The position numbers and the translations under genes were made by a program. The notes under the pieces were generated by a model, which made no database searches, was not told where the DNA came from, and saw nothing but the letters and a program-made list of their open reading frames with translations. From the NCBI GenBank assembly GCA_006384855.1, contig VCJN01002954.1:62001-126000 (forward strand): 64,000 bases of DNA. Reading direction: 5' to 3'. This document shows, piece after piece, positions 17,154-27,800 of the stretch. Position 1 is the stretch's first letter, and every line of letters starts with the position of its first letter. Source of the DNA: Tetraselmis striata (lineage: Eukaryota; Chlorophyta; Chlorodendrophyceae; Chlorodendrales; Chlorodendraceae).

Positions 17154-18003
17154 ATGCCAGATGGAGAAGAACCCGTCGATGAGCCGACGCTGGAGTCGCT
17201 GCAAGCAGATGTGCGGGCGCTGGCTACAGCTGTAGCTCAATTGACGGCTCGTGAGCGCGTTGTTGATGGAGAAGGGGCACATGGCTCCGGCTTCGGGCAG
17301 CGCATCGCGGGACAGCCGATAGGCAGCGGGGAAGCCGCAGAGCGCCCCGACTTGCTAGAGCTAGCCCAAAGCGGCCGTGTCGGAGCAAAATCCGTGAGTG
17401 CCGAGGATGACTACCTCGCGGTGCCAGAACTACTGCAGAGAGCAGAGTCTGGTTACGAGGCCGTTCGACCGGTCAGCCGAGTGCCTGGACTCTTCCCCCT
17501 GAGCACCGACCTAACGAACGAGTACCTCAAGCAAGATGACCGGCGTCTGCCGGCCCATGAGGAGTATTTGTGGATGCCGTGTTTCGGGGCCCACATGGCC
17601 GCGCTTTTCGTGGCTCTCGACGAGCTGCTGCCCTACGTCCCTGCCACCAACCAGGACTTCACACCCTACCTCGCGAGAGCTCGGAACCACGCCGAGGCCA
17701 TCGAAAAGGCGTTTCGGTTTCGTTTGGCCTTCCTGCGGAGGCTAAACGAGATCAAGCGTGTGCACGGTGACCAAGGTGTTCTGGACGTGCTGCGAGCCCA
17801 ACCTTTTCAGCCTGCTTCGGAGCATCTGGGCAATTTTTGGGGACCTCATGAGGGACTACGAGCGCCGTGTCTTCGAGGCGACCGTTGCCGGCAGCGCGAA
17901 AGCGACCGATACTGCTCGAGTGGCGGCTGCAGCTGCAGGTCGCGGCCGTGGGCGAGGACGTGGCCGTGGACGCGGGCGTGGCCGCGAAGGTGAGCACGAG
18001 TGA
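17154..18003 (+). pseudogene. ORF1 of the YR element, gag-like, with one frameshift
   Basis: The ATG at 17154 opens an acidic N-terminus (MPDGEEPVDEPTLESLQAD), a short coiled-coil-like stretch and a helical central region (EEYLWMPCFGAHMAALFVALD and following). The frame is good to about 17830. From there the coding-like sequence continues in the next frame (GDLMRDYERRVFEATVAG), ending in an RG dipeptide array (RGRGRGRGRG) and a TGA at 18001. The shift falls near a TTTTTGGGG run, so it may be a true lesion, a programmed slip or a sequence error. The RG tail suggests nucleic-acid binding, as in Gag proteins. The function is inferred from position and composition only. Confidence 0.55.
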
Positions 18004-18097
18004 CGGTGTGGGGCGCCTTTCGCCGGAGCTGCTGGAGCTTTGCGAGGCCACCTTTCGGTGACCGCCGCAAGACGCACCCTTGCAGCTCAACGGCGAG

Positions 18098-19669
18098 ATG
18101 AGCGCCCTGTGTCAGGACCTGACCCCCCCCACCTTACAAACTTTCTTTAGACCTTCCTCGGTGCGGTGCTTCTCACAGCTACAGCCGAGTGCGGCTCAAC
18201 CATCCGCACACCTGCACATGGCGGCTCAACCAACCGCTTTCTTTACCCCATCTCTGCGTCCGTCGGTTGTTACACTACGTGTTACAACTGGTTCGCAACG
18301 ACCAAGTTTCGCGCGGGTACGTTACGCGCGAGACATGCGCTACGAGCGCGAAGGGCGCGCGGGGCGGCCCTCCTACCTGAACCTAGCCCCGCAAACCCGT
18401 ACCGATGCTACTGCAAACCCGTCCAACAGCTACCGGCCAACCGCCGGGAAGCTAACCGCTATTGCCGAGTACTTTGCGAACAGTAGTCGTACCGGCGGAA
18501 CTCTGTCAGTAAAACGACACACTTACGTGATTGACGAGCCCGAAGCTGTCGCTCCCTGGGCTGCTTCATTGCTATCCCGGCTGCAGGACGCGTTCGGCTC
18601 AGACGAGCTGGGCCAACGGACGCTCGACCTAATCTCCAGCTCCCTCAGCGCTCAGACACTCAAGAGCTACGCCGGCCGGCTGTCTCAGTTCGCGGAGTTC
18701 TGCCACGACTCCGAGAACATCAGCCCACTGGAGGCGAATACGTCTACTGTCGTTCGGTATGTTGCCTGGATCGGCGAGCGGGTGCACATCGCAGCTAAGT
18801 CGTTGCAACCTTACATGTATGCAATCAACACGTTCTTCGAGCTGCACAACCTCGACCCAATCGCCAAGGACAGCCTGCACCTAACTTCAGCGAGGCGTGG
18901 GCTGATGCTGCGTCAGCGCCGACTGGACGCTGCCCCTTTGCGTGTCCCTCTGCTTGCGGATGTAGCTTATCGCTTCGTCACAAAGGCCGAGCTGATTGTG
19001 TCTGCTCCCTACCCGGAGTACCACCATGACTTCCAAGCCCTCCTGGCCTCGGTTGTCAACTTCATGTTCTTTGCCAGGGGCCTTACTGGCGTGTCCTGTC
19101 GAGTGCGAGACGTGCATGTCGACGACTACAACATCACCCTGCAAGTGTACCGAGAGAAGGGTCGCGCTGGTCGACGGGGATCCGACGATTTACGCGTACT
19201 TCTCCTCCCGGCGCCAGTGTCAGAGCACCCCCGAGTGGCACGTCTCCTGCACCACTTCCTCGACCACGTCCAATCAGTCCCCCTGGATACTGTTGGCTTG
19301 GCTGTGTCAAACTTCTGGGCTGTCAGTTCAGATGAGCAGTCAAAACCTTGGACTGCGGCTACAATGTCAGACCGGCTGTCCACAACCGTCCGTCTAGTCA
19401 ACGCTGCCCCCCCTGCTGGCACCTCCTGGACCTCGCACAGTCTTCGCAAGGGCGCAGCCTCTGCAGCGAACGCCATCGGAGTGCCATTGTCCCACATTCG
19501 CTACCAAGGCGGTTGGGCCACTAACTCTGACGTCGTTTTGGACTACATCGACCCCAACGTTCTTCCTTCACCTGGCGAATGGTTCTTCTTTGGACACATC
19601 GCCCCCCTACGCCACTTCCAAGTCCAACAGGACTCCGCAGCGGTGGCCTTCGCAGTGCCTCCTTCATGA
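18098..19669 (+). CDS. Tyrosine recombinase (ORF2 of the split-direct-repeat element)
   Basis: 523 residues from the ATG at 18098, the first in frame after the ORF1 stop; an upstream TTG is unlikely. Residues 1-130 are low-complexity. About residues 170-280 form the SAM-like core-binding domain (SAQTLKSYAGRLSQFAEFC). The catalytic domain follows with Arg327 (FFARGLTG), His447 and Arg450 (HSLRKGAASAA), a GGW motif and the probable nucleophile Tyr483 (DVVLDYID). This R-H-R-Y set is that of phage-integrase-like enzymes in DIRS, Ngaro and Crypton elements. It would insert a circular DNA copy by site-specific recombination. The frame is intact over its full length, in contrast to ORF1, so this copy may be young or under constraint. 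Confidence 0.9.
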   Translation: MSALCQDLTPPTLQTFFRPSSVRCFSQLQPSAAQPSAHLHMAAQPTAFFTPSLRPSVVTLRVTTGSQRPSFARVRYARDMRYEREGRAGRPSYLNLAPQTRTDATANPSNSYRPTAGKLTAIAEYFANSSRTGGTLSVKRHTYVIDEPEAVAPWAASLLSRLQDAFGSDELGQRTLDLISSSLSAQTLKSYAGRLSQFAEFCHDSENISPLEANTSTVVRYVAWIGERVHIAAKSLQPYMYAINTFFELHNLDPIAKDSLHLTSARRGLMLRQRRLDAAPLRVPLLADVAYRFVTKAELIVSAPYPEYHHDFQALLASVVNFMFFARGLTGVSCRVRDVHVDDYNITLQVYREKGRAGRRGSDDLRVLLLPAPVSEHPRVARLLHHFLDHVQSVPLDTVGLAVSNFWAVSSDEQSKPWTAATMSDRLSTTVRLVNAAPPAGTSWTSHSLRKGAASAANAIGVPLSHIRYQGGWATNSDVVLDYIDPNVLPSPGEWFFFGHIAPLRHFQVQQDSAAVAFAVPPS

Positions 19670-19722
19670 CTTGGCGCTACCTCTTCTCCGTCAATCCACC
19701 GCTCTCTGCGTTCGCTCAAGAC

Positions 19723-20054
19723 TGGCAGAACTAGACTCAACTTTGAAATGATCTAAACTAGTTTATGGGGTTTCCTCCCTTGCTCAACCGCTTTTCAGCT
19801 ACAAGTGCTGCTCAGTGGTACGGGAACTAGGCATCTGTTGTTGCGCCCTTTTTTGGGTGCAGCACGAGTAGACATAAAAGCAGCCAGAACAGCTGAGCCT
19901 GCCATCTTCCAGTTTTCGCTGCGTTCCACGCAGCGCCCCCCTGACTCCGTTTTCCCTCCACGTTTTCACTAAACCATCCTGCCAATTTCGGCTCTTGACC
20001 GTGTAAAACAGCCTGCGCGATCTTTTTGGCAAAACCAGACTCAACTTTGAAATG
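19723..20054 (+). repeat. B1 (19723-19750) and B2 (20027-20054) direct repeats flanking A2
   Basis: Both copies have the form TGGCARAACYAGACTCAACTTTGAAATG; they differ at two of 28 positions. B1 lies 54 bases after the recombinase stop codon and B2 marks the right edge of the element. Confidence 0.85.
19761..19935 (+). repeat. A2 direct repeat of the YR element
   Basis: Second copy of the A repeat, lying between B1 and B2. Differences from A1 are few (for example AAAAGCAGCC against AAAAGGAGCC, CACGCAGCG against CACACAGCG). Confidence 0.92.
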
Positions 20055-21808
20055 GCGGTTCCCGCCTCGGGTGATCCGTACCTGGATTTCCTTATTCTGG
20101 ATTTCTGTATGGACTCCTCGAATGTTGTAGCTACCCTGTACCTCGTATAGCGCATGTAATCTCATCAGCCATCACCACAGCATTATTATTGCTGAATAGA
20201 CTAAAGGCAGAAATAAGCGACTAAAGCGACTACCCTGTAAGTGACTAAATCGACTGCATGAGCGCAGGGATATCTGGGTTGTGCTAGATGCAACATTCAA
20301 GAAATCCATACAGAAACCCAGAAGGAAATCCAGCTATGGGCCACCAGAGGCGGGCGGAACCCGGAGCGCCGGGATATCATCCGTCGCGAGAGATATACTA
20401 CTACTCGACAAGTATGAATTCGCCGTCTCATCGTCATCATCGGCAGGCCCAGCAGAGGGTAGACAACGCATATATATTCGTAATTCGGATTTGTGTAGCA
20501 TGTAGCACATTATTGGTCGCTGTTTTTAGTCATTTTTCCGGGGCAAGTAGTCGCTGTTCTACACATTTTTCCATCCCCAAAGATTTCCATACGCCTGGTC
20601 CATCTGACGGCTACAGCGGGCCGTGATCGGATTGCTGGATTGTTGTTGCGTTGCTTTCGTTATCAGTGACGACACATCCGATGGACATGAAGAGGTGCGT
20701 CATGTCAAGCTGGCATGATCTGGCCATCGGCCCTTTGCATGTGCGCCCGCTCGTATCGGTTCAGGGCAACCCATGAACCGACGACGTCATATGTCAGCAT
20801 CAGTACTACACGCACATGGTACACAGTAGATACCTGTACCTGTACTGATATAATTCTGGGGAACTGCCCTTTTTGTAATTCACACCTGTACTGATACCAT
20901 GGAAATGGGGCATCCCAAAGCCGTAAATGTAACGAAACACATTGCAAGTAGGGCATACTACTATGAGATCGTCATATCGAGTATAGCTCATCCGACGACG
21001 GGCCGCCAGGCGGCCGAAGCGACTGCTGACGCATTGCACTGCTTTCGCCCCTAGGCGGAACCTTCCCTCGCCTCACTCACTCAACCCACGCCGTGCGCAG
21101 GAGGGCACACTCACGCTGGGCTCGACTACCCCACCGCGAGCGAGCTCTCCGGTTACGAAAACACACGGGTCGCTGGAAGTCCACCCTGCGATTTTACGCC
21201 TATCCGGCAGCCCCCAAGACAGCGTCCGGCAGCCGCCTGGTTCCTATCGCAGAGCTAAACCGACCTCTGCCCGGACCTAGCTAGCCACCCACATAAAATG
21301 CCACTGCCCAGTACCGTCACCGCAGTGGCGCACCGCGCAACACCTGATGTGGGTACGGCTAACGCCGCCCGGCGCGGCGGAGTCAGTCGCCTATCCGCCG
21401 TGCGCCCGCTGCTGCTGCGCGGCGGCCGGCGTGCTGGGCCGCTGTGGCTGTCGCGCGCTCACAACCGCGGCGCGGGGTCGGCTGTCGCAGGTGAGACCCG
21501 TGCGGCGCCCTAGCAGTCGGCTCGCTCGGTTCAGCAGACTTTTTATGCGCTGAAGTATACACGACCAGTTGTGCGCCGAGCGAGGCGCCCGACGTGTTTG
21601 TTTCGTCGAACAGCCCTAGGGCTTTCCTGACGCGCACGGAAGTGCGCTTCAGCGTGTCAAGGGACGACTTGTGCCGACCAGCTGGGTGTGCCGGGGGATT
21701 CCCAACAGCGGCGGCCGGGCGCGTTTGACCTCCCTCCTGTGCTGCTTAAGACGTATTGTGTACCCACTATGATTCGACTCGATGACGTCTTGGTATACCA
21801 TTGACGTA
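20055..21808. other. Intergenic DNA with a retroelement-tail fragment
   Basis: No gene is recognised. At 20867-20888 the sequence CTGCCCTTTTTGTAATTCAC continues with AC. It is the exact reverse complement of 48730-48751, just beyond the 3' end of the large retroelement, so a short piece of that family lies here in the other orientation. A related TTTGTAATTCACACC is at about 32535. Confidence 0.45.
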
Positions 21809-24800
21809 ATGGCTCCCTGCAGTGCAAGACGTGTGCGACTTTCGCAGCGCCGCCAACCACTGCCCGTGTTGCGGGAACCAAATCCCGATTGCCCGCTTTG
21901 ACTTCCCCCCCCCCCCCCCCCCCCCCCCTCCGCCCAAACACCCCCTACCTCCTTGTACTCCTCAGCGTCCGCCGCAAAGAATGGCGGCACCAGTGGCTCT
22001 GGCCCAGCCAACACCCATGCTAGCCCAGCTGCCAGCAACAATCGTTCTGCTGCTGGGAAGCAGGAAGGGGATGCGCTTCAGGAGCTGGAGGACATCCTCA
22101 AGGTGGTTGGGCCCTCGCCGTGCTTGACCCAGAGCGCGCTGTGCAGGTACCTAGCTAGGGGCGGCTGCCGTGTCCTCTATGTGACGCCCGTGCGCTGTGC
22201 TCTGCGCAGACATTAAAGCCGGAGGCCAAGTCCCAGGACGGCAAGCCCACCAGTGGCAGTGACTGGATGATGGCTGTGGAGAAGCAGGTGCGAGCGGCGG
22301 CGCCCCGCGGGACTGGGCGGCCGTGCGTGGGAAGTAGAAAATGCATATGGGAAGCGAGACTCTGCCTGAATGGGGGCCCGGTGGGGTGCTGTGCCGGCAG
22401 GGGCGTGCGCTGGCCGCGGAGATCAAGCGCATGAAGGTGGAGGTCGCGGAGAAGGCCAGGGCGTACGCGCAGCTGCAGGCGGAGCGCGCCGCGGAGCGGG
22501 AGGAGATCATCTCGCTGCGGCGCCAGCTGGAGGATGCACGTGAAGAGGTGCGCCAGCTGAAGCCTACCCGCCCTGTACGCGTATCTCCACAGGTCCAGCA
22601 CCCCTAGCTACCTGGCCCAATGACACCACCGCCGCCTGACTGCTTGCTCCCCTCTCCCCTCTGCCCTCGTCCCCCAGCTGCAAATTCTGTCGAAGGAAGC
22701 CGTCAAGGTGGGGCAGCTGCAGGACGCGCTGGACCGGCAGACCAAGCTGCTGGAGGACGTGGGTGCGGAGATGAGCAGCTTTGAGCAGGGGCGCGCGGCG
22801 GACCTCAACCGCGCCAAGGAGCGCTTCCTGGAGTTGGAGGCTGCGCTGCAGGCGGCGGAGGTGGAGGTGGGCTGCCCCCCCTCCCCCCTCCTCCACCTTT
22901 TCCCCCCGGATCCTTGGCACAGTCAAGGGAAATAACTACTCAACCACTACCAAAACTCGTACCGTCTTGCCGCTGAAACTATCAGCATCGGCAAAGCGCG
23001 CATCATCAGTGAGGCGAGGCGGCTGATACCGCTGTGCCGTCACATGCCATCACGCCGTCTATCAATGCGCACTGCTTTCCGCTTCCTGCCTACTGCTTCC
23101 GAGCCAGCACGGTCTCCCTTGACTTAATCCCCCCTTTCCCTCCCTTATGCTGCCAATCGCTGAACACATCACATTTGACCCTGCGGAGCGCGATGGGGCG
23201 CATCGCCGGGGCACATGTGGCTGTCAGACTGAGTCCTGTTGCCTCTCCTTCCTCAGATGGCGCAAGCACCGGAGGACCTCAAGACGATCGAGACGCTCGA
23301 GAGGAAGCTGCAGGTGTGGATGACACCGCCTCTGGGGGTGGAGCAGTTATCGATTGGCCCCTTCGTGGCGCCCCTTGGTACAGCATTGCCAAATCTGGCG
23401 CTGATAGCATTGATGGGATGCCTTTTGCTGAGTTTGTCCTTGCCGGGGGGTGCTGTGGTTGCAGGAGAGCATGACGGCGATGCAAAAGTCGGTGGATCGG
23501 GCCACGCAGCTGGAGAAGGAGCTGCAGGCGACGCGTGTGGAGGTCGCGGAGGCCAAGGCGGCGCTCAAGGCAGCAGAGAAGGAGATGGCCGCGCTCAGCA
23601 AGCGCCTGGAGGCGGCGGTCGCGTCGGAGGAGAAGTCCGTGGCGGAGGCGCGAAAGGCACAGGTAGGCTGGGTGCCGTCTGCCACCACCCCACATGGGAT
23701 GGAGTGGGCGGGTGAGGGTAGGGGTTTCTTCCCCAAAGGTGGTCCGGCTCCCACCCGACAGCTTTAATGCCGGCAGCAACAGCAAGTTTCTCATGACGCT
23801 GGGCGAGGTATCTTAGGAGATGGTTGCGCATGGCTAGCAAACCGTCCGCTAGCCACATGGTGGTGTTTGGCCTTTGTCCGCAGTTTGTTCTCCACCCTAG
23901 AGCGGCTCCCCTGGCCTGTCCCCACCGGAGTGTGAGGGCGCATGCCTTGCTGCCATGGGGCTGTCACCTGCTTGGGGCTGCTACTGGTCGAAGCCAGCTG
24001 CAACCTTCCAGTCTGGCAGCTTCCTGTGAGTTTGGAATGGTTGCCGATTTGCAGCGCCACAAACGGTTGGAGTTTCTGCAGCACAGGGGCCCTCAGCGAT
24101 GCTTCGTCTATGTGTGATACATATTACATATATTGATGGTCGGTGCCCCCCCCCCCCCCCCCCACCCCCCCCCCGGCGTGTGCAGGAGAAGACCGAGGCG
24201 GAGTGCAAGAAGCTGCGGCAATCGTGCGAGGACGCGCTGCGCGAGAAGAAGGCGGTGACGACCACGCTGGATGTGGCGCGCAAGGAGGTGACGGGCCTAC
24301 GGGAGGATCTCAAGACGCGCACAAAAGAGCTGCAGGCGGCCACGTTTGAGCTGGAGCTGCTGCAGGTGCCCCCCCCCCCCTCCCGGGCGTCCCAGCCTGC
24401 TGCGGGTGGCTTGATTGCGGATGTAGTGGTGGCGATGGTGACATCGGCGGAGGTGATGAATCGTAGGGCACGTGGCAGTTGACAGGGCCACTGCTTCCCT
24501 TCAAGTGAAGCGGAATTGCAACCATGCATCTTGAATGTCGCGCCGGGGGTGTGCTCATAGTCGCAGCACCAGTGGTGGCGGAACCTGCGTCTATGAAAGA
24601 GGGTGGGCTCCCAAGGCGCGCCGACATGCTGACGTGCGCTGGCCCATTCCCCGCTCCCGCAGAAAGCCTCCAAGGAGGTGGAGGATGCGCTGGTGAAAGC
24701 GGAGGAGAGCGTCAAGATCGAGGAGGCTGACCTGCTGCGCGAGGTGGAGAAGGCGCCGCCGGACGAGGCGGCGCCGATCACGCAGCGGCTCAAGCGGCAG

Positions 24801-27800
24801 CTGGAGAAGGCCTCCGTCAGGGTGGGCTGCCCCCTCCTCCAACCCCCCCCCCCCCCCCCCCCCCCCGGTCCCCGGTTGCCCTGATGGATCGACGTCTGTA
24901 TGCTAAGGGGAAGGCGTGCTGATTTTTGGCTGTGGGTGGCTTATGACCGCGAATTTTGAAGGCAGTTTGTTGCTGAGTGTGGATTTGGTGTTCAGTCAGA
25001 CTGCGGATTGAAACGGGTGCTGGGGTTCCGCCAGGTGTTGGGGAATTGCAGGTTTGGACCTATGTTGTGTGTGATGATGTCAGGTGTTTTGATATCAGAA
25101 AACGGCAATCCCTTTGGTTCGTATACAAGTATCGCCCACGCCAAAAACCCTCTATTCTGAACCCTGAAAGCACAGATGCTGACATGGCCCCGACCCCCCC
25201 CCCCCCCCCCCCCCCCCCCACCACCACCACCACACGTTCCGCTGGCAGGCCAACTCGATGCAGTCGGAACTCAACTCGCTGCGTTCCATCAACGCGGACC
25301 TCACCAAGGAGGCGACCGCGCTGCAGAGCGAGCTGAGCAAGCGCAAGGACGAGGTGGCGAGCCTGAAGGCGGCGGTGGCCGAGGCGGAGAAGGTGGAGAA
25401 GGCGCTCAACAAGGAGCTGGACGAGCAGGTAGGGAGGAGGGTATACGATGACAATGGGCGCCGACCCTGAGCCATGCATCGACGGGGTCAGCTTCATTCA
25501 TCAGACGACATAGCCAGCGAAGCGATGGCCGCCCTCGGCGTACTAACCGGTGACTGGTGTGGGTCCTGGCCAGGTGGCAGCGACCAGCGCGGTGGAGGCG
25601 GAGCGCGAGAAGCTGGACGCGGCGCTGAGCGAGGCGACTTCCAAGTACGAAGCCGCGGTGAAGGCCGCCTCGGAGGTGGAGGCGGCGCGGGATGAGCTGG
25701 CGGAGGAGCTGGCGGCCGTGCGGGAGGGGCAGGGGGAGCTGGAGGCGGACCTGGAGAAGTCGAACAAGTGGCTGTCGGTGAGCCTGAAGGAGGTGCAGGC
25801 GCTCAAGGAGCAGGACAAGCGCAGCGCCGCGGAGGTGAAGGAGCTGAAGCAGAGCGTGGCGGCCGCGAGGGACAAGGCGAAGGAGAAGGAGGCGGCGCTG
25901 CGCAAGCTGGAGGTGCGGCGGGGGCGCTCCAGGGGATTGTCACGGGGGGTTCCAGGGCTTCGCATTTATGGGTAAATCTGATGGATGCTTTCAGGGGGTC
26001 GTTTGGGTGGTGTCAGGCGATCAGATTCAGGGGTTGCCTTAGGGCGTGAATCCTATATTGGGGGAGTTCCTTGCCCGCCATTCCGACCCCGCCTGACCGG
26101 AGCCCCCCACCCTGGCGCCCATGCAGGACACACATGCCAAGCTGCAGCGGACGTATGGCGACCAGAAGGGGCAGATGGAGGCACTGCAGGCGCAGGCGCA
26201 GGACATCCAGAAGCAGCTCCTGTCCTCGGAGGCCAAGATGCAGGTGCGCCGCCCGCGCGCATTCTCGCGCGGAGAGGAGGAGGAAGGGGGATGGGGGTCG
26301 GTGTGCTGGGAGGCATCCCTGCGTGGCGGCCACATCCTGGCTGCAATGGCGCCTTGAGAAATACAGCAGGAGAGCACTCCAAGCACTCTTTTGCCAACTG
26401 GTGACTAAGCCTGCGAGGAAGAAAGGGGGAGGGGGGTCCCCACCGTATGCGTCCCTCTGCACTGACACGCATGGTCCCGGCGACACTTGGTGCCGGCCGC
26501 AGGAGCTGTCCCAGGCGGAGACGAAGGCGCGGGCCAAGGTGGAGAAGATATCCATCGAGCTGGAGTCGTCGCTGTCCAGCGAGCGCGCCGCCATCTCGGC
26601 GATGCAGGTGGCCAAGAACAAGCTGGCGTCCCTCAAGGGGGAGGGCGGCAGCGCCAACGCGCGCGTGCTGGCCCTGGAGACCCAGCTGAAGGAGATGAAG
26701 GTGCGCGCGCCGCTGTCGTGGCCCCCTCCCTTATGGCGAGCGCCCCCGTCACGACGCGATCATCTCCCGTAGACACCAGCCAGCTTATGCGGATACCCCC
26801 ACGCCCATCTTGCTGTGTGCTGTGCAGCATATTGACCAGGGCTGCGCTCAACCCCCCCCCCCCCCCCCCCCCCCCCCCACCCCTACCGGCGGCGGAGATG
26901 CGTATTGACCGAGTTGCTGGCTGGCTGGTAGGCGCTGGAGGATGAGCGGGTGGAGGAGATCGCGGAGCTGACCGCGGCGCTGGAGGAGGCCAACATCAGC
27001 GCGACGGAAAAGGCGGAGCAGATGATCAGGCTGATCCAGCAGATCAACGACGTGAAGGCCAACGAGGACAAGCGCAAGGGCGAGCTGAAGTCCGCGGGCG
27101 ACAAGGTGGTGGAGCTGGCCTCGGAGATCGACAAGCTGCGCGGCCTTGTGCAGCAGAAGGAGGAGGCGGGCAAGATGTGGGAGAAGGAGGCGCGCGCGGC
27201 GCAGGAGTTTGCGCGGCGCACTGCGGAGGTGCCCCCCCCCCCCCTCGCTCCCCTTCCCCTCCAACTGCGCTGCTGACTCGGTGCTCTGGTTTCTGTTCAG
27301 TCCATTCTGTTCATTCTGTTCAGTGCATTGTGTTGTGCCGCCGCCAAAAAGTCTGGACAAGTCAAGCAATAACCACACCCCACCAACCCCGAAAGTCTGG
27401 CCCGCTTGCCTCCAGCCCCGCGCCATCTTGTCGATTCGTCGGCGGCATTTGTTGCGTGGCAGCACCCCTAACGCGCATCTCTCTGCTGGCCCCTTTCCCG
27501 ACGCTCTGCCAGATGGGAGAGGAGGCCGCCACTCTGGCGTCTGAGGTCTCGCGGCTCGAGAGCAGCCTCAAGGTGGGCGCGCCTTCACCTCACCTCACCT
27601 GTGCGCTCTCCCTCCCGCTCCGCCTCTTCCTCTTCCAGGCTGACGGCTGCTGACGGGGGTTCCCCTGTCGGCTCCCCAGGCCAAGGAGAACACCCTCGAA
27701 ATGACGATGCAGCAGCGGAAGGAGCTGGAGACGGAGGCTGCCGCGCTGCGAGGGTGACCCCCCCCCCCCCCCTCCCTCTTTTCACACACACACACACACA

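Larger units (their letters stand above)
16864..20054 (+). mobile_element. DIRS/PAT-like tyrosine-recombinase element with split direct repeats, no RT
   Basis: The order is A1 (16864-17040), ORF1 (from 17154), ORF2 tyrosine recombinase (18098-19669), B1 (19723-19750), A2 (19761-19935), B2 (20027-20054). A1 and A2 are about 175 bp and nearly identical; B1 and B2 are 28 bp with two differences. This A1-ORFs-B1-A2-B2 arrangement is the split-direct-repeat pattern of PAT/Kangaroo-type DIRS retrotransposons, which insert through a recombinase without target duplication. Those elements also carry reverse transcriptase/RNase H, usually within 5-6 kb. Here the whole unit is about 3.2 kb and I find no RT in it. 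It is either a deletion derivative mobilised in trans or a different kind of YR element. Confidence 0.75.

Noticed and set aside
16864..19935. LTR retrotransposon with A1 and A2 as LTRs
   Set aside because: The repeats do not end in TG..CA, no RT, protease or integrase of Gypsy/Copia type is present, and the B repeats and tyrosine recombinase fit the split-repeat model.
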